The notes below the pieces were generated by a model that made no database searches, was not told the origin of the DNA, and saw nothing but the letters and a program-made list of their open reading frames with translations. DNA of 64,000 nucleotides from assembly GCA_964484195.1 (NCBI GenBank), contig CAZAER010000001.1, forward strand, positions 992,001 through 1,056,000, in the 5' to 3' direction. Shown piece by piece: positions 8,253 to 17,392 of this stretch; the stretch's first letter is position 1, and the number at the start of each line of letters is the position of its first letter. Origin of the DNA: JALHOP01 sp964484195. Its GTDB lineage: Bacteria; Myxococcota; XYA12-FULL-58-9; JALHOP01. The position numbers and the translations under genes were made by a program.

Positions 8253-10978
8253 AGTATTGCGTGGCGGCGCTCGCCGTCTCGTTGTGGTGTGCAGCAGCAG
8301 CCGCCCAGACCGACGAGCAGAACTTCAAACAAGCGCCGCCCAAGGCACCGGCGAAACAGCCGCAGCTCACCAAAGCGCCCGAGCTCATCGACTATGTGAG
8401 CCCCGAGTATCCGCCCGAGCTCTTCGCCGAAGGAGTCGAGGGCGATGTCGTGCTGCTCATCGACATCGGAGTCGACGGCAAAGTGGTCAACGCCACGGTG
8501 AGCCGCGCCTCCCATCCCGCTTTCGCGGAGCCGGCTCTCGCCGCCGCGAGCAAGCTGACCTTCACGCCGGCCGAGATCGACGGCAAGCCGGGGCCGATTC
8601 GCATCGAGTATCGCTACGTCTTCGAAGCCCAAACACTCGAGCCGGACGTCGTGGTCGGCGCCCCGTCGGAGGTGGTCGCAGACACGCAGCCCGTCAACTA
8701 TCGCGGACTGGTCCGCCAAGCCGTGAGCCGCAAGCCAGTCGAAGGCGCGACCGTGATGATTGGCGGCCGCCCGGTCGCCGTCACCAACGACCAAGGTGTC
8801 TTCGAGGTGCGCGGCGCTCCCGCTGGTACGTTCGAAGTCCGCATCGCGGCCCAGAATCACAAGGTCTACTGGGTCGACGAGGAACGCGGCGAAAACGAAC
8901 TCATCGAGGGCAAATATTACCTGCTGCCGCTCGAGAACAATCCCTACGAGACGGTGGTGACGACGCGTGCGCCCAAGCGCGAGGTCTCGAAGATCGAGCT
9001 CAAGCGCGCCGAGGTCGAGAAGAGCCCGGGCACCAACGGCGACCCACTACGTGTCATCGAGAACCTGCCGGGCATGGGACGCGCTTTTGGCGGCTTCGGC
9101 GGTCAGCTCATCGTGCGCGGCGCCAATCCCGAAGACACCCGAGTGTACGTCGACGGCATCGAGGTGCCCTTCCTCTATCACTTCGGCGGGCTCACCTCGA
9201 TCCTCCAGGCGCAGTTCCTCGACCACATCGACTTCTATCCCGGCGGCTTCGGGGCGAAATACGGACGCTCGACCGCCGGTATCGTCGACGTCGGCACGCG
9301 CCTGCTCGACTGCGACGGCTTTCACGGCCGCGGCAACGTCAACTTCATCGACTCGGCTTACTTCTCGTGTCATCCGCTCGGCGGCGGCTGGACTCTCGGT
9401 GTCGCAGCACGGCGCTCGTACATCGACCTGTTCATCCCGCTGATTCAGGACAGCCTCACCAACGGCCCCGACGAAGGCAGCGCCACGGTCTCGCCGCGCT
9501 ACCTCGACTACCAGCTGAAGGCTTCGAAGACCCTGGGGCGTAACACCTTCGAGATCTTCATGTTCGGCTCGGCGGACGACTTGTCGATCTCTCAGAGCGG
9601 CTCACTCGAAGACGTGAACTTCTCGCTCGGCTTCGACCAGTATTTCAATCGCACGATGTTCCGTCATCGCTACAAGCTCGGCGACGGCGCGACCTTGACC
9701 TCGCAGGTCACCGGCGGCTTCACCCGCATCATGTTCGTCGGCGAATCGGCGGAGCTCGATGTCGAGAACCGCTTCAAGGTCGACTACCCGACGTTCGAGT
9801 GGCGCGAACAGCTCGACGTGAAGCTCTCGGACGAGATCGCCCTGAGCGTCGGTCTCGATCACCTCTTCGGCTCGGCGAAAGTGTTTCTCAACGCGCCGAT
9901 CGACAACCGCATCCGCACGTATCCATCGCCGATCTTCGACTTCGCCGACACCTCGCGCCTCGAGCAGCGACTCGGGAACTACAGCCAGGGGTACTGGGTC
10001 GAAGCACAGGTCAAGCCGGGCGCGGGTTTCACCATCATTCCGGGCTTCCGCTTCGAGCGCATCGATTTCTATCATTCTCAGGGTTACGAATACATGCCGC
10101 GCCTCAACACGCGCTGGCAGGTTCTCGAGAGCACCGCGCTCAAAGCGGCGTTCGGCTTGTATGCCAAGCTCCCGGAGCCGCAATACTTCACGCAGACCGT
10201 CGGCAATCCGTTTTTGAAGACGGAGCGCTCGACGCAGTACATCGCGGGCGTCGAGCACAAATTCACCGACCTCATCAACGCCGACCTGCAGGGCTTCTAC
10301 ACTCTGCGCTCGCGCTTGCGGCAGGACGCGAGCGGCGTCGTGCAAACCGAAGACGGCGTGCAATCGCTCATCTACGACAACGGCGGGCGTGGCCACACCA
10401 TCGGTCTGCAGCTCTTGCTACGCCACGAGCTCGAGCCCGGCGGTCATTTCTTCGGTTGGGTGTCGTATACGCTATCGCGGTCGGTGGTCACCGACAGCCG
10501 CGTCGACTTCTTCGAGGACCCGAACGCCTCCGGTGCCGATGGGCTCCTCCGCGAACAGCGTGACACGTTCACATACCTTTCGGACTTCGACCAAACACAC
10601 ATCCTCACCGTGGTGAGCCAATGGGTCCTAGGCAAAGGCTGGGAGGCAGGCTTCCGCTTCCGTCTGACCTCGGGCAACCCCTTCACGCCGCTGAACCGCG
10701 GGCGCGTCGGCTTCGATGCCGACCGCGACTCCTACTACGTCAACATCGACCAGGTCGGCCGGAATGCCGGCCGCTTACCGGTGTTCCACCAGCTCGACGT
10801 GCGCGTCGACCGCACCTGGACTTACTCACTGGTGAAGATCGGCCTCTCCCTCGAGATCCTGAACGTTTACAACCACCGCAACACGGAGCAATACAGCTAC
10901 GACTACCGCTATCGCGGAGTCGCTCCCTTGCGGACCATTCCCTTCTTTCCGAATCTCGGCGTAACGGTGACGTGGTGA
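8249..10978 (+). CDS. TonB-dependent receptor with an N-terminal TonB C-terminal-type domain
   Basis: The 909-residue protein starts with a signal peptide ending near AAAAAQ. Residues about 46-128 match the TonB C-terminal fold (YPPEL start, VDGKV turn, conserved FTPA). Residues about 150-210 form a carboxypeptidase-regulatory-like beta domain. Then come a plug domain (VIENLPGMGR, LIVRGANPEDTRVYVDG) and a beta-barrel ending in aromatic W. Such receptors import ligands across the outer membrane using TonB/ExbBD energy. A TonB-type domain on the receptor itself is unusual. The ATG at 8249 overlaps the upstream stop. The following gene overlaps by one base and encodes a lipoprotein that may be its surface partner. 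Substrate unknown. Confidence 0.9.
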   Translation: MKYCVAALAVSLWCAAAAAQTDEQNFKQAPPKAPAKQPQLTKAPELIDYVSPEYPPELFAEGVEGDVVLLIDIGVDGKVVNATVSRASHPAFAEPALAAASKLTFTPAEIDGKPGPIRIEYRYVFEAQTLEPDVVVGAPSEVVADTQPVNYRGLVRQAVSRKPVEGATVMIGGRPVAVTNDQGVFEVRGAPAGTFEVRIAAQNHKVYWVDEERGENELIEGKYYLLPLENNPYETVVTTRAPKREVSKIELKRAEVEKSPGTNGDPLRVIENLPGMGRAFGGFGGQLIVRGANPEDTRVYVDGIEVPFLYHFGGLTSILQAQFLDHIDFYPGGFGAKYGRSTAGIVDVGTRLLDCDGFHGRGNVNFIDSAYFSCHPLGGGWTLGVAARRSYIDLFIPLIQDSLTNGPDEGSATVSPRYLDYQLKASKTLGRNTFEIFMFGSADDLSISQSGSLEDVNFSLGFDQYFNRTMFRHRYKLGDGATLTSQVTGGFTRIMFVGESAELDVENRFKVDYPTFEWREQLDVKLSDEIALSVGLDHLFGSAKVFLNAPIDNRIRTYPSPIFDFADTSRLEQRLGNYSQGYWVEAQVKPGAGFTIIPGFRFERIDFYHSQGYEYMPRLNTRWQVLESTALKAAFGLYAKLPEPQYFTQTVGNPFLKTERSTQYIAGVEHKFTDLINADLQGFYTLRSRLRQDASGVVQTEDGVQSLIYDNGGRGHTIGLQLLLRHELEPGGHFFGWVSYTLSRSVVTDSRVDFFEDPNASGADGLLREQRDTFTYLSDFDQTHILTVVSQWVLGKGWEAGFRFRLTSGNPFTPLNRGRVGFDADRDSYYVNIDQVGRNAGRLPVFHQLDVRVDRTWTYSLVKIGLSLEILNVYNHRNTEQYSYDYRYRGVAPLRTIPFFPNLGVTVTW

Positions 10979-12090
10979 TGCGACGCTTCGCTTACTTGGC
11001 CCTCTTGTTGGCCGCCGCCTGCAGCGAGGACCTCGACGACGTCCAGGACGTTCGCGGTCTGCGCGTGCTCGCGCTGCGAGCCGATCCGCCAGAGTTCTTC
11101 GTCGACCAAGACCCGCAAGTCGACGTGACCTTCTCGGCGTTGGTGCTCGACCCGCGGCAGCCAGCGCTCGCAACCGCGCCGATCGACTATGTCTTTCGCT
11201 TCTGTCCGGTGGAGAGCAGCGAAGGCTGCTTGGACTACGAGCAGCGGCGCGCCGAGGCCGCCGAGAGCTCGCGGCCCGTGCTCGATGCGTTGCACGCCAT
11301 CGGCGAAGACGGCATCGCCAACAGTGAGGCCGAAGCGCAGAGCCTCACTCCCGACGAGGCGGCAGTGCGTGCTGCTTGGCCCTACGCGATTCTTCCGTTC
11401 ACGTTGTCGCTGACTCCCGATGAGACCCAGAACCTCGGTCGCTACTTCTACGAGACCAACTTGTTGGGCCTAGGCATGGGCTCGCTGCCCTCGGTGACTC
11501 TCGATGTCACCGGCGCCGACGATGGGTTCTCCGCGGAGAAACGTTTCGTGTTCAACGTCGCGGATCCGGGCGCGGCCGCGGCGGCCCTCGGCGTCGATTT
11601 CGGCTTCCGAATCTGCGATAGCGGCGAGGACGAAAGCGCGGGCTGCGCCGCCCTCCGGCCGCGCACTCGCAACAGCAATCCCAGCTTCGACCGCATCCAG
11701 GTCGCCATCGGTCAAAACGCTGCTGGGGACTTCACCGACGCCCCGCCCACCGGGTTCAGCATGCGCGGCTCATCGATCATTCGCATCCTGCCGGTGATGA
11801 CCGGCGACTCCTACGAGCCATTCCAGGAGCTCGTCACCGACCCGGCGACCGGCCGCGTATCGGCGCGGGATCTCACCGAAGAGATTTCGATCTCTTGGTT
11901 CGCGACGGCAGGTGATCTGCAAGACGCGCTCACCGTGCCGCTCTACACCAAGTCGCTCGACACCGAGTACCGCTCGCCACCACTTGCGTCAGTCCCCGCC
12001 GACGGCATGATGGTCTCGATTTTCATGGTCGCGCGCGATCAGCGCGGCGGTATTGCTTGGCAGAACTTCGAGGTCTTGATCACGCCGTGA
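10978..12090 (+). CDS. Lipoprotein encoded after the TonB-dependent receptor
   Basis: The ATG at 10978 shares its A with the receptor's TGA, so the pair is translationally coupled. The 370-residue product has a short signal peptide and lipobox LAAAC (Cys about residue 15), then an acidic beta-rich protein with several cysteine-containing segments. I recognise no family. Its position directly after a TonB-dependent receptor suggests a substrate-capturing or gating lipoprotein, analogous in arrangement to SusCD-type pairs but without visible SusD similarity. It converges on the aspartate kinase gene with an 11-base overlap of 3' ends. Confidence 0.8.
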   Translation: MRRFAYLALLLAAACSEDLDDVQDVRGLRVLALRADPPEFFVDQDPQVDVTFSALVLDPRQPALATAPIDYVFRFCPVESSEGCLDYEQRRAEAAESSRPVLDALHAIGEDGIANSEAEAQSLTPDEAAVRAAWPYAILPFTLSLTPDETQNLGRYFYETNLLGLGMGSLPSVTLDVTGADDGFSAEKRFVFNVADPGAAAAALGVDFGFRICDSGEDESAGCAALRPRTRNSNPSFDRIQVAIGQNAAGDFTDAPPTGFSMRGSSIIRILPVMTGDSYEPFQELVTDPATGRVSARDLTEEISISWFATAGDLQDALTVPLYTKSLDTEYRSPPLASVPADGMMVSIFMVARDQRGGIAWQNFEVLITP

Positions 12091-13240
12091 CCAGCAGGGC
12101 GTGCAGTGTGCGCACTGCGTCCTGCGAGCGTCCCGTGGGGAGCGCGAAGCTCACCGCCAAGTCGCTGCCGGCGGTCGCGAGCGGCGTGAGTCCGACACCG
12201 GCGAGTGCTTGGAGAGCCTGCGGCAAGGTGTCACGGGCGAGCAGCGCGTTGCCGACGAGGGTGACCATGCTCGCGTCCACGAGCTCGTAACCCGGGAGAT
12301 TCTTCTCGAGCGTCGCGTGCGATGCGCCGGCGATACCGGTGCGGTCGACGATGGCGCTCACCTTTGCATCGACCGACATGGCGACGATGCGCCCTCCGCA
12401 ATTGCGGACGAGCGGCACCAGCTCGGAGGCGCGTGCGGCATCACAGCGCACCAAGCTCACTGCATGAGCGCCGACCACCGCGACGACCCCCGTGGGCTCC
12501 TGGGCCCGCTCGGTGATGCGGGTCTCGCGGCCGCTCGTGTCGCCGGTCTTGCGCGCGTGGATGACGATGCCCGCCTTGCGCGCGAACTCGACCGCGTCGG
12601 CGTTCAGCACCTTGGCCCCGGCCCCCGCCATCGCTTGCATGGTGACGTAGCCGAGCTCCGCCAAGAGCTTCGCCTGCGGCGCGACGTTGGGGTCGGCGGT
12701 GTAGACGCCATCGACGTCCGAGTATATCTCGCAAGCCTCGGCGCCCAATGCCGCGGCCAGCGCGACCGCGGTGGTGTCGCTGCCGCCACGGCCGAGCGTC
12801 GTGATCTCGCGCGAGCGTGACACGCCTTGAAACCCGGCGACGATGACGATGCGGCCTCGATCGAGCTCCTCGAAGAGCCGGTTCGGCTTCACCTCGAGGA
12901 CGCGGGCGTTCTGGTGACTGTCGTCGGTGATGATTCCGGACTGACTCCCCGTGAACGAGATCGCCGTGAGCCCGAGCTCGTGGATCGCCATCGAGAGGAG
13001 CGCCATGCTGATGCGCTCGCCCGCCGTCACCAACATGTCGAGCTCGCGGCGCGGCGGCTGCGGGGCGACCTCGCGCGCCTGGGCAATGAGAGCGTCCGTG
13101 GTCTTGCCCATGGCGCTGACCACGACCACGACACGATTGCCGGCGCGTTGCCGCTCGGTGACCAAGCGCGCCACCTCGCGCAAGCGCTCCACGGTCGCTA
13201 CCGAGCTGCCGCCATATTTCTGCACGATGATGGGCGTCAC
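12080..13240 (-). CDS. lysC: Aspartate kinase
   Basis: The protein opens with the aspartokinase signature KYGGSSVATVERL, contains the nucleotide-binding GRGGSDTTAVALAAAL segment and the GAKVLNADAVEFA region, and ends in ACT-type regulatory repeats. It makes aspartyl phosphate, the first step to lysine, threonine and methionine, and the ACT domains normally mediate feedback inhibition by those end products. I chose the GTG at 13240: it puts the family motif at the N-terminus (386 residues, usual length) and follows the upstream stop at 13251. The longer frame to 13396 would overlap the upstream gene. Confidence 0.93.
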   Translation of the reverse strand: MTPIIVQKYGGSSVATVERLREVARLVTERQRAGNRVVVVVSAMGKTTDALIAQAREVAPQPPRRELDMLVTAGERISMALLSMAIHELGLTAISFTGSQSGIITDDSHQNARVLEVKPNRLFEELDRGRIVIVAGFQGVSRSREITTLGRGGSDTTAVALAAALGAEACEIYSDVDGVYTADPNVAPQAKLLAELGYVTMQAMAGAGAKVLNADAVEFARKAGIVIHARKTGDTSGRETRITERAQEPTGVVAVVGAHAVSLVRCDAARASELVPLVRNCGGRIVAMSVDAKVSAIVDRTGIAGASHATLEKNLPGYELVDASMVTLVGNALLARDTLPQALQALAGVGLTPLATAGSDLAVSFALPTGRSQDAVRTLHALLVTA

Positions 13241-13250
13241 GGGTCCATGC

Positions 13251-14051
13251 CTATGGCGCGCCAGCCGACCCGGCGCAAGAAAGCTTCGGGTTCGCCTCGA
13301 GCATCCGACGCGCGAGGGCCCGCACCTCTGGGTAACCCGGCCGCAGGCGCAAAGCTTCCGCGAGCTCGGCGAGACCTGCGCACACCTCGCCGGCATCGAC
13401 GAGGACGTGCCCGAGCTGGAAGCGATAGACCGCCGCCTTGGGCGCCTTCATGACGGCCCGGCGCGCATATTTGGCGGCGACGTCGTACCTTCCTTCGCGT
13501 GCCATGAGGGTGGCGTAGTTGTTGTCGACCTGCGGCACCTCGACGCGGTCGACGACGGTGCGTAGCTCGTTTGCCGCCGTCGTAGGATCGTCACGCAGGA
13601 TGGCCGCGACGGCGCGGTGGTTCACGTGATGTGCAGCGAGCTCGGCATCCGTCAGCCGGCGCACCTCGGCGCCAATCCCGAAGGTGTGCTTCTGCAGATC
13701 GACGTTCAAGACGTCACCGTTGGCGAAGTCCACCGCAACGAGCACGTGGCCGATAGCCCCCGAGTCGGTGGTCGCGAGCGGCTCGACCCCGCGCGCCGCG
13801 AGCCCGAGACTCCGCGCCATACCGATGTAGAGGACGGTCAGCTCGTAGCAGCCGGCTGGCGGCTGCTTGCCGGTCACGACCTGGTCCCAGAGCTCGGCAG
13901 CGGTCAGTGGCTCGCGCGCCTTGGGCGTGTTGTCACGGTCCGCAACGAGGTTGCCGGCGCGCATGACGGCAACGAGATCGTCGTAGAGCCCTCGCGCCTT
14001 GCCCGAAGGTGACTCGCGACCGATCGCCGATTGGCGCGCGAACGCCTTCAT
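13251..14051 (-). CDS. Transglutaminase-like/TPR protein, probably exported
   Basis: Residues about 65-150 (from the ATG at 14051) resemble the transglutaminase-like papain fold: a Cys in AGCYELT, a His in GHVLVAVDF and an Asp in LNVDLQ form a plausible triad. The C-terminal part looks like tetratricopeptide helices. Upstream of the ATG the frame stays open to a stop at 14171 and encodes an excellent Sec signal sequence, but contains no ATG, GTG or TTG. A CTG at 14144 would give 297 residues with the signal. The annotated ATG would give a cytosolic product, so the true start is uncertain. It sits 10 bases upstream of aspartate kinase. Confidence 0.75.
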   Translation of the reverse strand: MKAFARQSAIGRESPSGKARGLYDDLVAVMRAGNLVADRDNTPKAREPLTAAELWDQVVTGKQPPAGCYELTVLYIGMARSLGLAARGVEPLATTDSGAIGHVLVAVDFANGDVLNVDLQKHTFGIGAEVRRLTDAELAAHHVNHRAVAAILRDDPTTAANELRTVVDRVEVPQVDNNYATLMAREGRYDVAAKYARRAVMKAPKAAVYRFQLGHVLVDAGEVCAGLAELAEALRLRPGYPEVRALARRMLEANPKLSCAGSAGAP

Positions 14052-14107
14052 GTCGACGCTGGCGTCGAACGGTGCCGCGGCGCTGACCGCGATGGCGAAC
14101 GCTATGA

Positions 14108-14647
14108 TCAGCGACGTTGCGAGCGCAGCTGATGATCGCGCCAGGCCTTGCGGCCATCGTTGAAGCTGCTAGTCAGCTCCTTGGCGTCATCGTTGCTGTC
14201 GGCCAGGTCTGGGTCGATCTTGCGCACCAACCCGAGCAGGGCTTCGACCACCCTGATGCTCTCGTTGGCGAACTGATCGAGACGGACGGTGGTCGGTTCG
14301 AGAACGTACTCCTCGACCTCCATCTCGGCGCCGACGTAGATGCTGAACTCGACGCCCTCTCCCGCCGGCACGAACGCAAAGCAGTGCTCGCTATTGCGGT
14401 ACTGGACGGTCTCGGTGTCACCACCGATGATCCAGGGCAACTTGCGAATCCACTGATCGCTCAAGCGCAGAATCGGATCGAAGAGGTCGTTGCAATACTC
14501 GACGCCATCGAGGGTACAGACCATTGCGCCTTCCCAGGCGCTAGGATCGCCAAGGTCATCGCGATACCGATCGATGTCCGCAACGAGATCAGCAACGGCC
14601 TTCAAGTCGTCGCCGACTCGAATCCGATGTTGTAGCGAGAATTTCAT
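14108..14647 (-). CDS. Small acidic protein of unknown function
   Basis: The ATG at 14647 gives 179 residues. There is no signal peptide, membrane segment or recognised motif. The middle is aromatic and acidic, with GMEVEEY-like segments, and the C-terminus is helical, ending in Arg/Gln. Size and charge resemble many bacterial immunity or accessory proteins, but this is only a resemblance. Its 3' end overlaps the open frame that would encode the signal peptide of the next gene. It is divergent from a predicted outer-membrane protein. Confidence 0.65.
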   Translation of the reverse strand: MKFSLQHRIRVGDDLKAVADLVADIDRYRDDLGDPSAWEGAMVCTLDGVEYCNDLFDPILRLSDQWIRKLPWIIGGDTETVQYRNSEHCFAFVPAGEGVEFSIYVGAEMEVEEYVLEPTTVRLDQFANESIRVVEALLGLVRKIDPDLADSNDDAKELTSSFNDGRKAWRDHQLRSQRR

Positions 14648-14772
14648 TGAGTAAGAGAGAGTGAATTTGGGGGGTACCGGTTTACGTCCCCACGTGACGG
14701 AAAGTGTATTTAAACGGTAAAGGCCCGTCAAGCGCGCTTTTGGCGCTCGAGCCCCCTCAATGGACTAGCCCC

Positions 14773-15315
14773 ATGCAATGCAAGCGTGTCCTAGCCGCAG
14801 CCGTCGTTATTGCAACCTCGCCCGCCACCGCCTGGGCCCTCGACATCGGCGGTGCCGCCGCTGAATTCGGGCACGAAGGCCAATGGGTGCCCAACGGCAA
14901 GGTGAACTTCACCTTCGAGTCGCAGAACGACGCCGACACCACGAGCTTCCAGCTGGCGCCGACCCTGCTCTACTTCATCACTGATCACTGGGCGGTAGGC
15001 GGTGGTTTCACCCTCGAAATCCAAACCGGCGATGCCGGCGACATCACCCGCATCGGCCTCCAACCGACCGTCGGCTACAACATCCCCATGAACGACAGCT
15101 GGAGCTTTTTCCCGCAGGGCTCCATCTATTTCGTGGCCCTGGGCGGCGACGCCGACGGTCAGAGCCTCGGACTCGAGGCATACGCGCCCTTCCTCTTCCA
15201 CGCCGCGTCGCATTTCTTCTTGGGCATTGGCCCGGTGTTGCGCGCGGACATCAGCAGCGACGCCGGCGAGGTCTTCCGCTTCGGCGCCACCTCGGTCGTC
15301 GGTGGCTATTTCTAA
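14773..15315 (+). CDS. Small outer-membrane beta-barrel-type protein
   Basis: The 180-residue product has a signal peptide (cleavage near ATAWALD) followed by alternating aromatic/polar strands (NFTFESQND, WAVGGGFTLEIQTGD, FFLGIGPVLRAD) and ends in GGYF with a C-terminal aromatic residue, typical of 8-strand outer-membrane barrels such as OmpW/OmpX-like porins. I chose the ATG at 14773 because it begins the signal peptide; the frame is open further upstream. Function unknown. It converges on the lipoprotein gene with a 4-base overlap. Confidence 0.75.
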   Translation: MQCKRVLAAAVVIATSPATAWALDIGGAAAEFGHEGQWVPNGKVNFTFESQNDADTTSFQLAPTLLYFITDHWAVGGGFTLEIQTGDAGDITRIGLQPTVGYNIPMNDSWSFFPQGSIYFVALGGDADGQSLGLEAYAPFLFHAASHFFLGIGPVLRADISSDAGEVFRFGATSVVGGYF

Positions 15316-16289
15316 AGCGTCGTTTGATCGACCAGAATGGAGCGGAGACGGGCGAGCGCTGCTTCGCTCTTCTCCACCCATGGGGTGGCGCTAGCGGTGC
15401 GTTTGCCGGCCAGCGCCGTCCGTTCGTAGACCCGGATGGCCTTCTCCACGAGCACGCGCAAACGTCGTTTGACCTCGTCTTGGTAGGCGACGCGCTGCTC
15501 GGCGTCGAAATCACTCGGGACCTCGAGCCCCGTGAGATCGTCGTAGAGACGCTCGTACATGCCGCCGATGCGATTCCCGGCGGCCGCGATCGTGTGCGCG
15601 TCACCGAAGTGCATGGCCCGTAGGTAGCGGCGTTGCGCGGTGAGTAAGCGTTCGCATTTTTCGTCGAGTCGCTTGGCGAGCACCTCGTTGGGAAACACGA
15701 GCTTCACGTCTTCGTAGCGGCTGCGCTCGATGTCACCCCAGTGGAACGCGGCTTCGGCGACGAAAGGCGACAGCTCTTGTTCGCTATCGCGGTCAAAATC
15801 GCGCGCCAGATGCACGACGTGGCTGAAGGCGATCTCGGCGGCGGCAAAGGCGCCGCGCTCCTCGTCGGCGATGCCACGACCCACCAGGGCTTCGATGCGA
15901 TCGGCCACGACGAGCCCCGGCATCTCGAGCACGATGTCGAAGAGCCGACTCACCTCCCCCCAATCGCCACTTTTCGACAGACACGCGGCGCGGCGAAAGT
16001 GGGCGTCCAGCCAGGTTCGCCGGTCCTCGTCGTCGCTCGGCATGGGCTTGGTGATGATGGGCAGATAGGTCGCCGCCGCCGCCGCGTAGTCCTTGCGGCG
16101 CTCGAGGACCAAGCCGTGGTTGAAGCGCTCGGCATCACTCGCGGTGTCTTCGAGTCCGACATCGTCGCTCGCAGCTGGGGGCTCGACGACCGTCGTATCC
16201 GCCGCCGCGACGTGCGGCCGCGCCCGAACCACGGGGTTGCCACACGCCGAGAGCACGAGCAGCGCCATCATGAGCGTGCCGGTGCGCAC
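15312..16289 (-). CDS. TPR-type lipoprotein of unknown function
   Basis: A GTG at 16289 shares its first base with the upstream TAG. The 325-residue product has a signal peptide and lipobox LSAC (Cys 16), a Pro/Ala/Asp-rich linker, then repeated helix pairs of tetratricopeptide type (AERFNHGLVLERRKDY is the first clear one). Such proteins usually scaffold cell-envelope assemblies. It is last of four overlapping genes (18686 to 15312) and resembles the preceding gene in architecture, suggesting that the two work in one envelope complex. Confidence 0.75.
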   Translation of the reverse strand: MRTGTLMMALLVLSACGNPVVRARPHVAAADTTVVEPPAASDDVGLEDTASDAERFNHGLVLERRKDYAAAAATYLPIITKPMPSDDEDRRTWLDAHFRRAACLSKSGDWGEVSRLFDIVLEMPGLVVADRIEALVGRGIADEERGAFAAAEIAFSHVVHLARDFDRDSEQELSPFVAEAAFHWGDIERSRYEDVKLVFPNEVLAKRLDEKCERLLTAQRRYLRAMHFGDAHTIAAAGNRIGGMYERLYDDLTGLEVPSDFDAEQRVAYQDEVKRRLRVLVEKAIRVYERTALAGKRTASATPWVEKSEAALARLRSILVDQTTL

Positions 16290-17392
16290 TACTTGGGAGC
16301 ACGTTCGCGCCGAATGCGCTCGAGGTTGTAGTGCATCTCGAGCCCCTTCTTTGCCTGCTCGTTGTCGGGCTCGAGCAACATGACGCGGCGGAAGTACGGT
16401 ACTGCCGACTCGAGATCCTGCTGCAAGAAGTAGCGATTTGCGGTCTCGAGGTATTGCTGCACCAGCTCCTGACGCTTGGGCTCGAGCTGCGTGAGCGCGG
16501 CCCGCGCGGCATCGTTACCGCGGTCGAGCTCGCGAACGCGCATGAAGTCGACGATGGCGTTGAAGTAGGCTTTGTTCTCGAGGAAGGCCTGGGCTTCCTC
16601 GAGCAAGTCGCGCAGGCGATTAGCCTCGGTCGTCGCTTCGCTCTCGGCCTCGTCGGCGGGCGCGGCGGCGGAGGCGCTCGCGGCGGTGGCCGGCACGGCG
16701 GCAGCGGCTTCCTTCTCGCCACGGCGGCGCTTCTTGGAACGTTTTTCCGGCGGCGGCGGGGCTGGGGCTTCGACCGTTTTAGCGGTCACCGCGAGCCGTT
16801 GCTCGAGCGCGGCGATGAGACGCTCGCGGTCGAGGAGGCTGTCGGGCGCGACGTCGCGGGCGAGCGTGCTGGCGCGGCGCAGGGTCTTCAAGGCACCGGC
16901 ATGATCACCCGCTGCGACGAGGGGCGCCGCCTGCTTGTCGAGCTCTTCGAGATTCGCACGGGCGCCAGCTACACCTTGATCGGCAACGACGAGCCGTTCC
17001 TCCACCGCCTGCCGCGTCGTTTCGTCGAGATGGAAATTGTTGAAGAGGTACTCGAGACGTTTGCTGGCGGCCTGGAAGCGCTCTTGCTTGATGTTGCGGT
17101 CGACTTGCCGCAGCCAACTCTGGGCGATGGCGGTGACATCGGGCTGCACGGCTTCGAGCGCTTTCTGCGCCGCCGCGTGATCGGGGTCGGTCGCGGGAAT
17201 CGCCGCGAAGATGCGGGCCGCGGCGACCATGTCACCATTTGCCTGTGCGGTCGTTCCCCTGGCGAGGGTCGCGTTCTTGGGCGGAGGAGGCAGCGGCCGC
17301 GGATGATTTTCGGCGGGCTTCGGCGCCGGCGGCGGGACGCGCGCGCAGCCAATCGCAAAGCCGAGCAAGACGACCAGGCGTCCTGCGCTCAT
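16289..17392 (-). CDS. TPR-type lipoprotein with a Lys/Arg- and Ala-rich linker
   Basis: The 367-residue protein has a signal peptide with a Cys in AIGCARV, a Pro-rich stretch, then helical TPR-like repeats. A central low-complexity linker (about residues 205-250) goes from basic (KRSKKRRRGEK) to Ala/Pro-rich. The C-terminal TPR pair includes YFLQQDLESAVPYFRRV. It probably acts as an envelope scaffold. Its ATG overlaps the uracil-DNA glycosylase stop by four bases, so it is co-translated with a DNA repair gene although no shared function is apparent. Confidence 0.75.
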   Translation of the reverse strand: MSAGRLVVLLGFAIGCARVPPPAPKPAENHPRPLPPPPKNATLARGTTAQANGDMVAAARIFAAIPATDPDHAAAQKALEAVQPDVTAIAQSWLRQVDRNIKQERFQAASKRLEYLFNNFHLDETTRQAVEERLVVADQGVAGARANLEELDKQAAPLVAAGDHAGALKTLRRASTLARDVAPDSLLDRERLIAALEQRLAVTAKTVEAPAPPPPEKRSKKRRRGEKEAAAAVPATAASASAAAPADEAESEATTEANRLRDLLEEAQAFLENKAYFNAIVDFMRVRELDRGNDAARAALTQLEPKRQELVQQYLETANRYFLQQDLESAVPYFRRVMLLEPDNEQAKKGLEMHYNLERIRRERAPK

